The notes below the pieces were generated by a model. It made no database searches. It was given only the letters and a program-made list of their open reading frames with translations, and was not told the DNA's origin. A stretch of DNA of 8,137 nucleotides, taken from contig JAUVXQ010000048.1 in the NCBI GenBank assembly GCA_030603505.1, positions 1-8,137 on the forward strand, given 5' to 3'. The stretch is from Candidatus Heimdallarchaeota archaeon. GTDB lineage: Archaea; Asgardarchaeota; Heimdallarchaeia; Heimdallarchaeales; Heimdallarchaeaceae. Positions 1 to 7,462 of this stretch are shown here, piece after piece. Within the stretch, counting starts at the first letter, position 1. Each line of letters opens with the position of its first letter. The position numbers and the translations under genes were made by a program.

Positions 1-113
1 TAAGACTATTGTTTTCTTGCTTGTTAAAGGGTAAAACTAGGTATTATAAATCTATTATTGTTGTCTTTTTGATATATTTACTGTAAACTAATGTAATGAG
101 TGGATTTAATTTC

Positions 114-131
114 AGAAATAGAATTATATAA
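114..131 (+). promoter_or_regulatory. Archaeal promoter (BRE + TATA box) of the transporter operon
   Basis: TTATATAA lies at 124-131, preceded by the purine-rich BRE-like stretch AGAAATAGAA at 114-123. The box centre is about 27 bases before the ATG at 155, so transcription starting 25 or so bases downstream of the box would begin at or within a couple of bases of the start codon. No Shine-Dalgarno sequence precedes that ATG, which agrees with a leaderless mRNA. Further upstream, 1-113 shows only AT-rich sequence with a short T-rich tract near 58-70 that might end an upstream transcript; no gene can be supported there. Confidence 0.6.
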
Positions 132-154
132 GCTGACCACACACATACATTGTA

Positions 155-3061
155 ATGAAAAAAATAAAGGAATACATCCAAAAGCACAACAAGAGAATTG
201 CTATTTGTATTCTTTTATTTTGGGTCATTTTAGTTTCAGCGAACTTTGGTAAGATTCTAAACCTTTCGGATTTAATGGAAGAAGAAGGTTCAAATCTTAC
301 ATCCACAAATTTAAGTGAATCAAAAATAGGACTGAATCTTCTTTCTATTTTCCTTGAAGATAATGGTTCAGTCCAATTGGTTATCCACAATCCTCAAGGA
401 AGTTTATTAACAAGTGAAATGAAGGAGCAAATAATTACATTAATTAATAATATTACGAGTAATCCCAAAATTGGTTCTTTCTTATCTTCAAAACAACCCT
501 ATTCCTCGCTTTTTAGTGATGCTGATAATTTACTGCGATCAATATTAAACTTACAATGGATTTCTACACAAGCTTCTTTTGCGACTATACATTATATTTG
601 GGGAGGGCTAGACTTCTTCGCTGATACGTGGATCGACAGTTTCAATACAACTAGCGATCTAGAAGTATCTACAATTTTTGCTATAACACAAACGAAATGG
701 TTTGTAAACTTGCTTTTAGACAGTAATAATGAAAGCTTATACGGTAGTACATCTGATACATTTTATACTAAACTTGGTGAAAATTTCTTACATTCGGTTT
801 TGGAAACTACTCCTTCAACTAAGTTAGATGTTGTTCAACAGGTAAAGGACATTATCTTTGAAAATACAACATTTTATCAAGAGATTACTACTGACAATAG
901 AATTCTATTACTCTTAGAGAAAATTTCATCTAGTTTTAATAATACTAGATGGGAAGAAGATGAGTATATTTATGAAAAAATTACCGAATTTCTCTTTGAA
1001 GTGAATGATACTCAAAGTGTAGAGTTTATTAAAGAAGTATATGACAATGGAAATATAGAGGGATATGTCAAAGCTAAAAATAAGTATTTGTTACCTATCT
1101 TAAAAAACGAAATATCTATTCCATCAATTACATCAGAAATAATTGAAACATTTCTTAAACAATATACTAACTTTGAAAATGACACCACAATTGTCGATAC
1201 AACAATTGTATTGTTTAAAACTTCTATTTCTTATTTTACTCCAGAGGGAAAAGAATTACATCTTGAATTTCTAAGCATAATTGATGTTCTACAAGAAAAT
1301 TCAGGGAACTTAGAGCTGTATGTAACCGGTGTTAATCTTTTTGTTTTCGAACTCTCTGAAGATTATATATTTCAGTCCAAGAAAATGGATATTGTTGCTA
1401 TAGTAACAATAACTTTGCTTCTTTTTATCTTCTATAGATCTCCATTTCTTCCTTTAATTCAGATACTGGTTATAGGTGTGACTTTTGGTGTTAGTCGAAT
1501 TATCTTCTATCTGATAGCAGATAATATTGTAGGGTTAGCTTCTTCAAGCTTAATGATGATGAATGTCAGCTTAATAGGAGCGACAACAAATTACTGTGTC
1601 TTTTTAATAGGTGATTATCAATATAATCTGAAGAGAATAAAAGATAAGAAACAAGCTCTTTTAGAGACCTATCGTAGAACTGCTAAAAGTATTTTTATTT
1701 CTTCACTATCTCTTACATTAGGTTTTGGAGCATTAATGTTCAGCTCTTTAACTCAAGCTAGGGGGATGGGAATAGGGGGTGCTATAGGTTTTCTTTCTAG
1801 TGCGTTAGTCTCGTTAACTTTTCTGCCTTCAATTTTGTTTCTTATAAACTCGAATATTTTAACAAAATGGAAAATAAAACTTCCAAAAATTAGCGCTCCT
1901 AAACTAAATATTGACAAGTATGTGCGAAAAGCAGTTAAGAATCCAGGTAAAGTTCTGATTATAAGCATTATCTTATCTCTAACTTTTACAGGAATTTTTT
2001 TCCTTATACCAACAGATTATGCACAATTATCTTCAGCTCCCCAGTATTATAAAACTAAACAAGGATATGACGCTATAAATAATTATATGGGGGTGGAATA
2101 TACAAGTCAGATAATAATCATTTTTCAGACATCTTATGTGGATACATTCCTATTAGAAAATAACAGTTTGAATTTCGAATCAATCCAAATAGTTGCTAAT
2201 ATTTTTGAAAAAATTCTTGAAGAAATTGATCTCTATAGAATTGCTGGTGTTAGTCATCCTTTGGGTATTCCTTACCTAGAGAGTTTGAATGAAAGTTCTC
2301 CGTTCTTAAATGAAGAAATACAGATTTTGATGCGGAATTTCATACTCCCTAATGATTCTATTGCAGTAATAAATTGTGGTTCTCATTATTTTGAAGGAGA
2401 TAAAAATTTAGAGAATCAAATAGAACAAATAAGAACAATTCTTAACGCTCAATTACTAGATTATGATTTAACGGGATGGAAAACCTATGTGACAGGATTT
2501 TCACCTCTAATGTATGATAGTATTCAAGGGATAAAACAAGATTTTGGATTAATTTTTACATTTGTTATTATTACTATTACATTGCTTCTATTTGCTTTTA
2601 TGAGAAATATTTTCGTGTCTAGCAGGGTTTTAATTACTATTCTAATCTCCTTAGGATTAAATTTAGGACTTTTTTCCCTAATAAGTTTCTTGTTTTTAGG
2701 TGGTTCAACATATTGGATAGTACCTCTAATTTTGTTTGCTGTTCTTACAGCTTTGGGTTTAGACTTTGATGTTCTGTTTCTTGGTATTTTTATGCGTTTA
2801 TACAAGAAAACCGAGGATATAGAACAATCTATATTAGATGCTATTAAGCAAACAATGAAAAACATTTCAATTGCTGGCGTCGTAATGGCTGCAACTTACA
2901 TGGGGCTTATGTTTACTTCCTCCATTCATATGAAACAAATAGGGCTCGGATTGGGTATAGGTATTCTTGTTGATGTTTTTATTATACGACTATTTGTTGT
3001 TCCACCTGCAATTATACTATCTGTCAAGCGAATGAAAATTACAAAACCAAAGGTGAAATAG
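155..3061 (+). CDS. RND superfamily (MMPL-type) membrane transporter with large first ectodomain
   Basis: This 968-residue protein has the duplicated RND layout. TM1 is at about 13-32, a large extracellular loop at 33-410, TM2-6 at about 411-566, a basic cytoplasmic linker, TM7 at 600-620, a second loop at 621-797, and TM8-12 at about 798-957. Members of the MMPL/RND family export lipids or other hydrophobic compounds using the proton gradient; the substrate here cannot be read from sequence. The TM4 motif GATTNYCVF has Asn479-Tyr480 where the family normally has Asp-Tyr. The TM10 motif ALGLDFDVLF keeps Asp870, with Phe871 in place of Tyr. Loop 1 (about 378 residues) is twice the length of loop 2 (about 177), and together they hold 14 N-X-S/T sequons. 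The ATG at 155 is chosen because the TATA box positions the mRNA start there. It is the first gene of a three-gene operon. The fold is secure; substrate and energetics are open. Confidence 0.9.
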   Translation: MKKIKEYIQKHNKRIAICILLFWVILVSANFGKILNLSDLMEEEGSNLTSTNLSESKIGLNLLSIFLEDNGSVQLVIHNPQGSLLTSEMKEQIITLINNITSNPKIGSFLSSKQPYSSLFSDADNLLRSILNLQWISTQASFATIHYIWGGLDFFADTWIDSFNTTSDLEVSTIFAITQTKWFVNLLLDSNNESLYGSTSDTFYTKLGENFLHSVLETTPSTKLDVVQQVKDIIFENTTFYQEITTDNRILLLLEKISSSFNNTRWEEDEYIYEKITEFLFEVNDTQSVEFIKEVYDNGNIEGYVKAKNKYLLPILKNEISIPSITSEIIETFLKQYTNFENDTTIVDTTIVLFKTSISYFTPEGKELHLEFLSIIDVLQENSGNLELYVTGVNLFVFELSEDYIFQSKKMDIVAIVTITLLLFIFYRSPFLPLIQILVIGVTFGVSRIIFYLIADNIVGLASSSLMMMNVSLIGATTNYCVFLIGDYQYNLKRIKDKKQALLETYRRTAKSIFISSLSLTLGFGALMFSSLTQARGMGIGGAIGFLSSALVSLTFLPSILFLINSNILTKWKIKLPKISAPKLNIDKYVRKAVKNPGKVLIISIILSLTFTGIFFLIPTDYAQLSSAPQYYKTKQGYDAINNYMGVEYTSQIIIIFQTSYVDTFLLENNSLNFESIQIVANIFEKILEEIDLYRIAGVSHPLGIPYLESLNESSPFLNEEIQILMRNFILPNDSIAVINCGSHYFEGDKNLENQIEQIRTILNAQLLDYDLTGWKTYVTGFSPLMYDSIQGIKQDFGLIFTFVIITITLLLFAFMRNIFVSSRVLITILISLGLNLGLFSLISFLFLGGSTYWIVPLILFAVLTALGLDFDVLFLGIFMRLYKKTEDIEQSILDAIKQTMKNISIAGVVMAATYMGLMFTSSIHMKQIGLGLGIGILVDVFIIRLFVVPPAIILSVKRMKITKPKVK
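3051..3056 (+). promoter_or_regulatory. Ribosome binding site for the second operon gene
   Basis: AGGTGA lies inside the last codons of the transporter gene, five bases before the GTG at 3062. It matches the archaeal anti-Shine-Dalgarno CACCT and decides the GTG start directly after the upstream stop. Confidence 0.65.
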
Positions 3062-4699
3062 GTGAAAAGTAAAGCAACCATTTTGATATTATTCTTACTC
3101 TACTCACTATCTCCGATACCATATTCTGAATCAGCTTCATCCTCTTTCTCTAGGAATTTTAATTATGAAAATCAAGGTTACAAAATATGTTATAAAATAG
3201 TACAAGGTGAAAATCTACAGAATTTGTTTACAGATTTAGGGTTTGACATTGATGGTTCTTTAACCGATTCAAATCTTTACGTTCTTATAAAAAATAAGAA
3301 AAAAGAGCTAAGGGAAATCTATTATATCGAATCAAATAAGTCTTATCCCACGTTTGTAGACACACTTTCTATAGAAAATTACATCATAGTCACGAAACCA
3401 GTGAATATCAACTTTGATACAAATGGTGATTTTATGTCCGATTTAATCGGTTATAATTATAATGCAACTAGAACAGGGATAGTTGGTGCTGAAATTCCTG
3501 CTAATAGCACATTATATGTTCCTAGCATTTTTACCGATATATCTAGACCTAATTTTGCATCTCTGATAAATGAATTAAACTTTTTTGATTTTCTTCCTTT
3601 AGTACTGGACACAGATTATGATCGCTATGAAGCAGAGTTTAGTATGCTGATGTTGAACAGCTCATTTTCAGTGAATATCTATAATCAGGGATATGATGAT
3701 TTCACAGTATCATTGGAAGCAAAACTAGATTTTACGATATCAGTTAAAGCTGTTTGGAATAAGGAAAGTGGCTTGTTAAAATCTCTCTTAATGTATCTTA
3801 ATTATGAGGACAAATCTAGTTCTTTTATTTTAACATATGAAAGTTGTTCTGTAATTTCGTCTCCTGTGGATGACAATGTTGTCGATTTCTTTATTACTAA
3901 CAGTGATGCTTCGTATGAAATGTATAAGCAAAAAAACAGTACTGAAGACGGTCTTATAATTCTAACAAACTGGTTCAAAAATTTAAATCAAAGTAACGGA
4001 TTAAAATTTGTAATTCCTTCATCTGGTTTGGATTTGTCAGAATCTTTGTATATTTATGATCCTGAAAGTGAAGTTTATTTTGGTCCTTCTAATCCCACGC
4101 CTTTGCATAGAACGATAGTTTCTCTAATTGAACCTTATGTTTTACCAATATGGCAAAGATATGCAGGCTATGTTACTTTGATTCAAAGTCTGTTCAAAGA
4201 ACTTTATGAAGAAATAAATGGTTTCCAGTTTGAGATTTCAGATTCGTCTCATTCAGTATTCACTCTTGAAAAGCTTGATTTAAGAGTAGAGTATACTACA
4301 GAAAATCTTCTGCACAATTTATTATGGGATTTTTCAGTTAAATATCAAGAAAATAACACCCTATATTTTTATCAAAGAAACGATATACAAGAATATTATA
4401 TCAACTCGAGTGGATGGTTATCCTATTCAGATAAGGGAAAATTACTCGGTTTTTCAATATCCTTCAACATGATTAATTATTGGTTACATGATTATTTTGA
4501 CGAATTAGAGGAAGATTATGTCTATGAGCATTATTATCATGAGATTGAGATAGAATCAATACCTGAAAATCTTACTATACCAGGATTTCTAAAAACTACG
4601 CAACAAACTCCAACTCTACATATATTAGAGATAAGCTTTTATGTTTTAATTACTTGTGCAATATGGAAGAAAAAGCGAAAAATGATGGGATTAAAGTGA
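3062..4699 (+). CDS. Secreted, C-terminally membrane-anchored protein of unknown function
   Basis: I do not recognise this 545-residue protein. It starts with GTG on the base after the transporter stop and has a good AGGTGA site. The N-terminus is a signal peptide: a Lys-containing start, a hydrophobic core at about 5-20, and likely cleavage near the Ser/Ala-rich 22-27. A single membrane helix at about 520-535 followed by a basic tail (KKKRK) anchors it with the body outside. The ectodomain alternates beta-type segments rich in Tyr, Asn and Ser and carries nine N-X-S/T sequons. Two similar strand-turn-strand signatures, W232..ESGLL and W452..DKGKLL, lie 220 residues apart and suggest two related beta domains. 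Tight linkage to the transporter makes an extracellular partner, such as a substrate-binding or presenting subunit, the most plausible role, but that is inference. An independent surface protein is the alternative. Confidence 0.8.
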   Translation: MKSKATILILFLLYSLSPIPYSESASSSFSRNFNYENQGYKICYKIVQGENLQNLFTDLGFDIDGSLTDSNLYVLIKNKKKELREIYYIESNKSYPTFVDTLSIENYIIVTKPVNINFDTNGDFMSDLIGYNYNATRTGIVGAEIPANSTLYVPSIFTDISRPNFASLINELNFFDFLPLVLDTDYDRYEAEFSMLMLNSSFSVNIYNQGYDDFTVSLEAKLDFTISVKAVWNKESGLLKSLLMYLNYEDKSSSFILTYESCSVISSPVDDNVVDFFITNSDASYEMYKQKNSTEDGLIILTNWFKNLNQSNGLKFVIPSSGLDLSESLYIYDPESEVYFGPSNPTPLHRTIVSLIEPYVLPIWQRYAGYVTLIQSLFKELYEEINGFQFEISDSSHSVFTLEKLDLRVEYTTENLLHNLLWDFSVKYQENNTLYFYQRNDIQEYYINSSGWLSYSDKGKLLGFSISFNMINYWLHDYFDELEEDYVYEHYYHEIEIESIPENLTIPGFLKTTQQTPTLHILEISFYVLITCAIWKKKRKMMGLK

Positions 4700-6486
4700 A
4701 ACATGATTTATCGAAAATAAAAAAATTCGTGCTAGATACAAATTTCTTCATTAGTGGTTTCGAGAAAAAACCATCAGATTTTCAATTATTTCTTCAAATA
4801 ATCTATGATTTAGGATTAGAAATATATGTCTCCAATCACATTTTGCAAGAATTAAGATGGTACCTGAGGAGAAGAATAAAACCACCAATTCAAGTTAAAC
4901 AAATCTCAATGAAAAAAATTAGAGATTTTAGAAAAGAATTGACTAAAAGAGATATTCATACACCCCAAATAGTTGATATCTCAAACATTGTAGCTGCAGA
5001 TGAAGTCAAGGGAGTCGTTGTTTCAAGTGACCTTCAACTCGTAAGGGCTTGTGAAAAACTGGGTATTCCTGTTCTTATCAGCTCTTCTTTTGTATTTTTG
5101 TTGAAGAATGCTTGTTTTCGAGACAAACAAACTATATTTTTAGAAGAATTATATGATACTATTTTGTCTGATGAAATTCGACATTCAGTGGATATGCAGC
5201 AATTCTTTGATCCTGTAACGAGAATTAAGAAAATTCAAGAACATGCTCTAAATGTGTTAGAGAATTATATAAGAAAACCACGAAAAATAGAACATACAGA
5301 AGTAGAGCACTTTCATGCTATTCAAGAAGAAAATAAATTAATAGATTTTATGAATGAAATTGAATTTGAATTTCCAAATTATCTAGAACAGCTAAAAATC
5401 GGTAATTTGGAAGAATTAAAAGTAGAATTAGGAGATATCTACTCTGCTCTTGCTGACTTATCATTAGACTTAAGAATTGCTTTAAAGGATAAGGAAAGTT
5501 ATACAGAAGAATTAGCAATTAGGCTAAGAGCTAGAATTCTATATCTTCTTAGTATTGTTGAATTCACACTTCTAGACTTTCAAAGCCTAAACGGGCATAT
5601 GAATATATTAACTGAACTTTCAACAATCTTTCCTTCAATGGTTTCAGATATCTATATGGATTTACACTTTTTAAGAATGGTTTATTTGCTGATTACTAAT
5701 CAATATGAGAGGCTAGCGAGCTATTATTCTGCGAAATTCCTAATATTGTGCAAGACTGAAAACAGAGATGATCTCTTTGGATTAATTCGAGCTGTAATAC
5801 TAGCATCAACGATAATTGAAAGCGGACTAATGGATAAGAAAGCTTCCACAGAAGGGAAAGATGAAATAGCACTATTAATTCAGCTTGGTTATATCTTTCT
5901 TCGATTACAACAAAATGAGCTTGCTTTACTAATTCTGCTACAGGCTCATTATTTAGCAGTTAATATAAAGGAGAAAATCCTTGCGAAAGATAGTCTAGAA
6001 CTATTAGTCATTCTACATTATTCTATTAAGGAAAGATGTACTGAGGAAATAGAACAAGGAATTGATGATTTAAAGAATCTGGGCGTGTTTGAAGTTCCCA
6101 ATATAACTAGAGCTAGCAAAAAAGAATTACAAGATTTAATAACTCAAGAATATCTTCCAATTGGAAGTATTAGATCTGAATTACAAGAATGGTTCTATAT
6201 TTATCATTATACGACAAAAGAAATTGATGGAGAAACATACTCTGTAATTCTTCTAAAAAACCCTTATTTTGCTCCAAATATCGCTCTTATAACTAAAACT
6301 ACACTTCCTATACGTGATGTAAGACCAGGAAGACAAATTAGGATTTATGATGGAAATATAAAAGTGTCACTTCCAGAAAATCTTGATTCAATTGATGATC
6401 ATAAAATTGATCTTGTGCTCCAAATGGATGAGAAAGAAAGTAAATTTATTTTTAGAGGATTATTCGGTATGAAAATCCTCATTTGA
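4696..6486 (+). CDS. PIN-domain ribonuclease-like protein with helical repeats and C-terminal beta domain
   Basis: The N-terminal 130 or so residues are a PIN domain, a metal-dependent RNase H-like nuclease fold. The acidic residues are visible: Asp14 in FVLDTNFF, Glu52 in LQELRW, Asp94 in VDISNIVAAD and Asp112 in VVSSDLQLVRA, so it looks catalytically intact (numbering from the GTG at 4696). From about 140 to 490 the protein is almost all helix, with paired amphipathic helices resembling TPR or related repeats. Residues 499-596 are beta-rich and include RPGRQIRIYDG, possibly a small barrel. There is no signal peptide or membrane helix, so it is cytoplasmic. It is about four times longer than a VapC toxin and has no antitoxin beside it, so an RNA-processing or regulatory nuclease is more likely. 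GTG 4696 is preferred because it gives the classic 4-base GTGA overlap with the upstream stop and a normal PIN N-terminus; ATG 4663 (607 residues) and TTG 4654 (610) are in-frame alternatives. Confidence 0.85.
   Translation: MKHDLSKIKKFVLDTNFFISGFEKKPSDFQLFLQIIYDLGLEIYVSNHILQELRWYLRRRIKPPIQVKQISMKKIRDFRKELTKRDIHTPQIVDISNIVAADEVKGVVVSSDLQLVRACEKLGIPVLISSSFVFLLKNACFRDKQTIFLEELYDTILSDEIRHSVDMQQFFDPVTRIKKIQEHALNVLENYIRKPRKIEHTEVEHFHAIQEENKLIDFMNEIEFEFPNYLEQLKIGNLEELKVELGDIYSALADLSLDLRIALKDKESYTEELAIRLRARILYLLSIVEFTLLDFQSLNGHMNILTELSTIFPSMVSDIYMDLHFLRMVYLLITNQYERLASYYSAKFLILCKTENRDDLFGLIRAVILASTIIESGLMDKKASTEGKDEIALLIQLGYIFLRLQQNELALLILLQAHYLAVNIKEKILAKDSLELLVILHYSIKERCTEEIEQGIDDLKNLGVFEVPNITRASKKELQDLITQEYLPIGSIRSELQEWFYIYHYTTKEIDGETYSVILLKNPYFAPNIALITKTTLPIRDVRPGRQIRIYDGNIKVSLPENLDSIDDHKIDLVLQMDEKESKFIFRGLFGMKILI
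6455..6480. terminator. Possible bidirectional stem-loop terminator at the convergent junction
   Basis: GAGGATT (6455-6461) and AATCCTC (6474-6480) form a perfect 7-bp inverted repeat with a 12-base loop, ending inside the stop codons of both convergent genes. On the plus strand it is followed by a T-rich stretch (about 6482-6506) in which a transcript could end. The minus-strand side is followed by mixed A/T sequence and is less convincing. It lies in coding sequence of the PIN gene, so it could be chance. Confidence 0.35.
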
Positions 6487-7411
6487 TTTCTTCTTTCCAT
6501 TTGTTTACTATGTCAATCAACTCAGTAGGATTAAGGGGATGACGCTTAATTTTTTCTATTTGTGTTTTCATTTCGTGACGAATCCTTGGCGATATTTCTG
6601 CAGTCTCCAAGAGCGTATCTCTCGCTTTGGTGATAGCGCCTATTATATCTTCTTTGTTCGAACCCACGTAAATAACTGTTGATAATCTTTCGAAAATCTC
6701 TTCTGTCTTTAACCCACTCCATTCTTCTGTTACATTCGTTTTAACCGCAAATTCTGAAGTAACAGGAGAGTATCCTTGTCCAACTTGTTTAATATTTCCC
6801 TCTTGAACAAGTCTAAAAAGTGCATTTGATACTTCTTCCTTGTTGTCAGGTATTTCTCTTACTATTTCTTCAATAGACAAAGGCATTTCATCCTTTAACA
6901 AAACTCCAATTAATTTTTGTTCCAATGTTCCGTCTGTTGAACAGTATTTTAATAAAGTCTTCAAGGAGTTAATAAAATCATCACTTGAAGGTTTCTTATA
7001 AAAAACCATTATTTTATTCAGAAGTTTGTTTAGTTCGGAATAAATATCGGGTTTACTTTCTAACTCTTGGATTTTTTGAGTGGAAACGTTTCGTGTTTTA
7101 CTTAATTCTGCGTCTCTTTCCATGATTTGCATTTTAAGTTCATGCTCTCTATCTTTTCGAGCTTCCTTATCTTTATCAGAGTAAAGCCTTTGTTCTTCCA
7201 ATCTTTTTGAATAGTTTTCTAATTCTTGATCTTTATTAACTATGATTTGTTGAAGTTCTACTATTTGTTGTTCTAATGCCTCTATTCGTTGTGATTGCTG
7301 AGCGATTCTTTGTTGCAGTTGGTTGATAAATTGCTGTTGTGCTTGTTGTTGTAGCCGCAACTTTCGAACATCAGTTGTATTTTCATCGTCCCCATAAGGA
7401 GTATGGACCAT
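6479..7411 (-). CDS. Coiled-coil protein with winged-helix domain, function unknown
   Basis: This is a 310-residue soluble protein. After a polar N-terminus, residues 20-118 form a long coiled coil. Hydrophobic a/d positions are clear at 29, 32, 36, 43, 46, 50, 53 and 57, and residues 21-55 are strikingly Gln-rich (16 of 35). Residues 160-217 resemble a winged helix-turn-helix: a helix (EQKLIGVLL), the pattern PLSIEEIVREI, a recognition-type helix (EEVSNALFRLVQEG), then a short wing (IKQVGQGYSPV). A helical C-terminal region (225-310) follows and does not match a family I can name. It could be a dimeric DNA-binding regulator or a scaffold using the wing for protein contacts; no enzyme motif is seen. 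The ATG at 7411 has an AGGTG site (7419-7423) seven bases away. It is the second gene of a minus-strand unit and overlaps the PIN gene tail-to-tail by 8 bases. Confidence 0.8.
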   Translation of the reverse strand: MVHTPYGDDENTTDVRKLRLQQQAQQQFINQLQQRIAQQSQRIEALEQQIVELQQIIVNKDQELENYSKRLEEQRLYSDKDKEARKDREHELKMQIMERDAELSKTRNVSTQKIQELESKPDIYSELNKLLNKIMVFYKKPSSDDFINSLKTLLKYCSTDGTLEQKLIGVLLKDEMPLSIEEIVREIPDNKEEVSNALFRLVQEGNIKQVGQGYSPVTSEFAVKTNVTEEWSGLKTEEIFERLSTVIYVGSNKEDIIGAITKARDTLLETAEISPRIRHEMKTQIEKIKRHPLNPTELIDIVNKWKEEIK

Positions 7412-7418
7412 TCCCCAA

Positions 7419-7423
7419 CACCT
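7419..7423 (-). promoter_or_regulatory. Ribosome binding site for the coiled-coil gene
   Basis: Read on the minus strand, AGGTG lies seven bases before the ATG at 7411. It is the only strong site in the 51-base gap after the kinase-like gene and supports this start, as well as translation from a shared mRNA with a real 5' leader. Confidence 0.6.
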
Positions 7424-7462
7424 AATATGTATTGATGTATCGAAACAAATAAACTTATGCTT

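Noticed and set aside
1..87. Short open tail in one plus-strand frame ending at the TAA near 85-87, possibly the end of an upstream gene
   Set aside because: Only about 27 codons are visible, with no recognisable sequence, and other frames stop earlier; too little to call.
124..390. Minus-strand 88-codon reading frame across the transporter promoter and N-terminus
   Set aside because: It lies opposite the well-supported transporter N-terminus and promoter, has no ribosome site and no recognisable domain.
1753..1968. Minus-strand 71-codon reading frame inside the transporter gene
   Set aside because: It is antisense to the TM6-TM7 region, where hydrophobic codons leave the opposite strand open by composition.
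2524..2865. Minus-strand 113-codon reading frame inside the transporter gene
   Set aside because: It is antisense to TM8-TM10, Lys/Arg/Ile-rich in the manner of a shadow frame, with no domain or start signal.
4696..6486. Toxin-antitoxin (VapBC) interpretation of the PIN gene
   Set aside because: The protein is far longer than VapC and the preceding gene is a large secreted membrane-anchored protein, not a small DNA-binding antitoxin.
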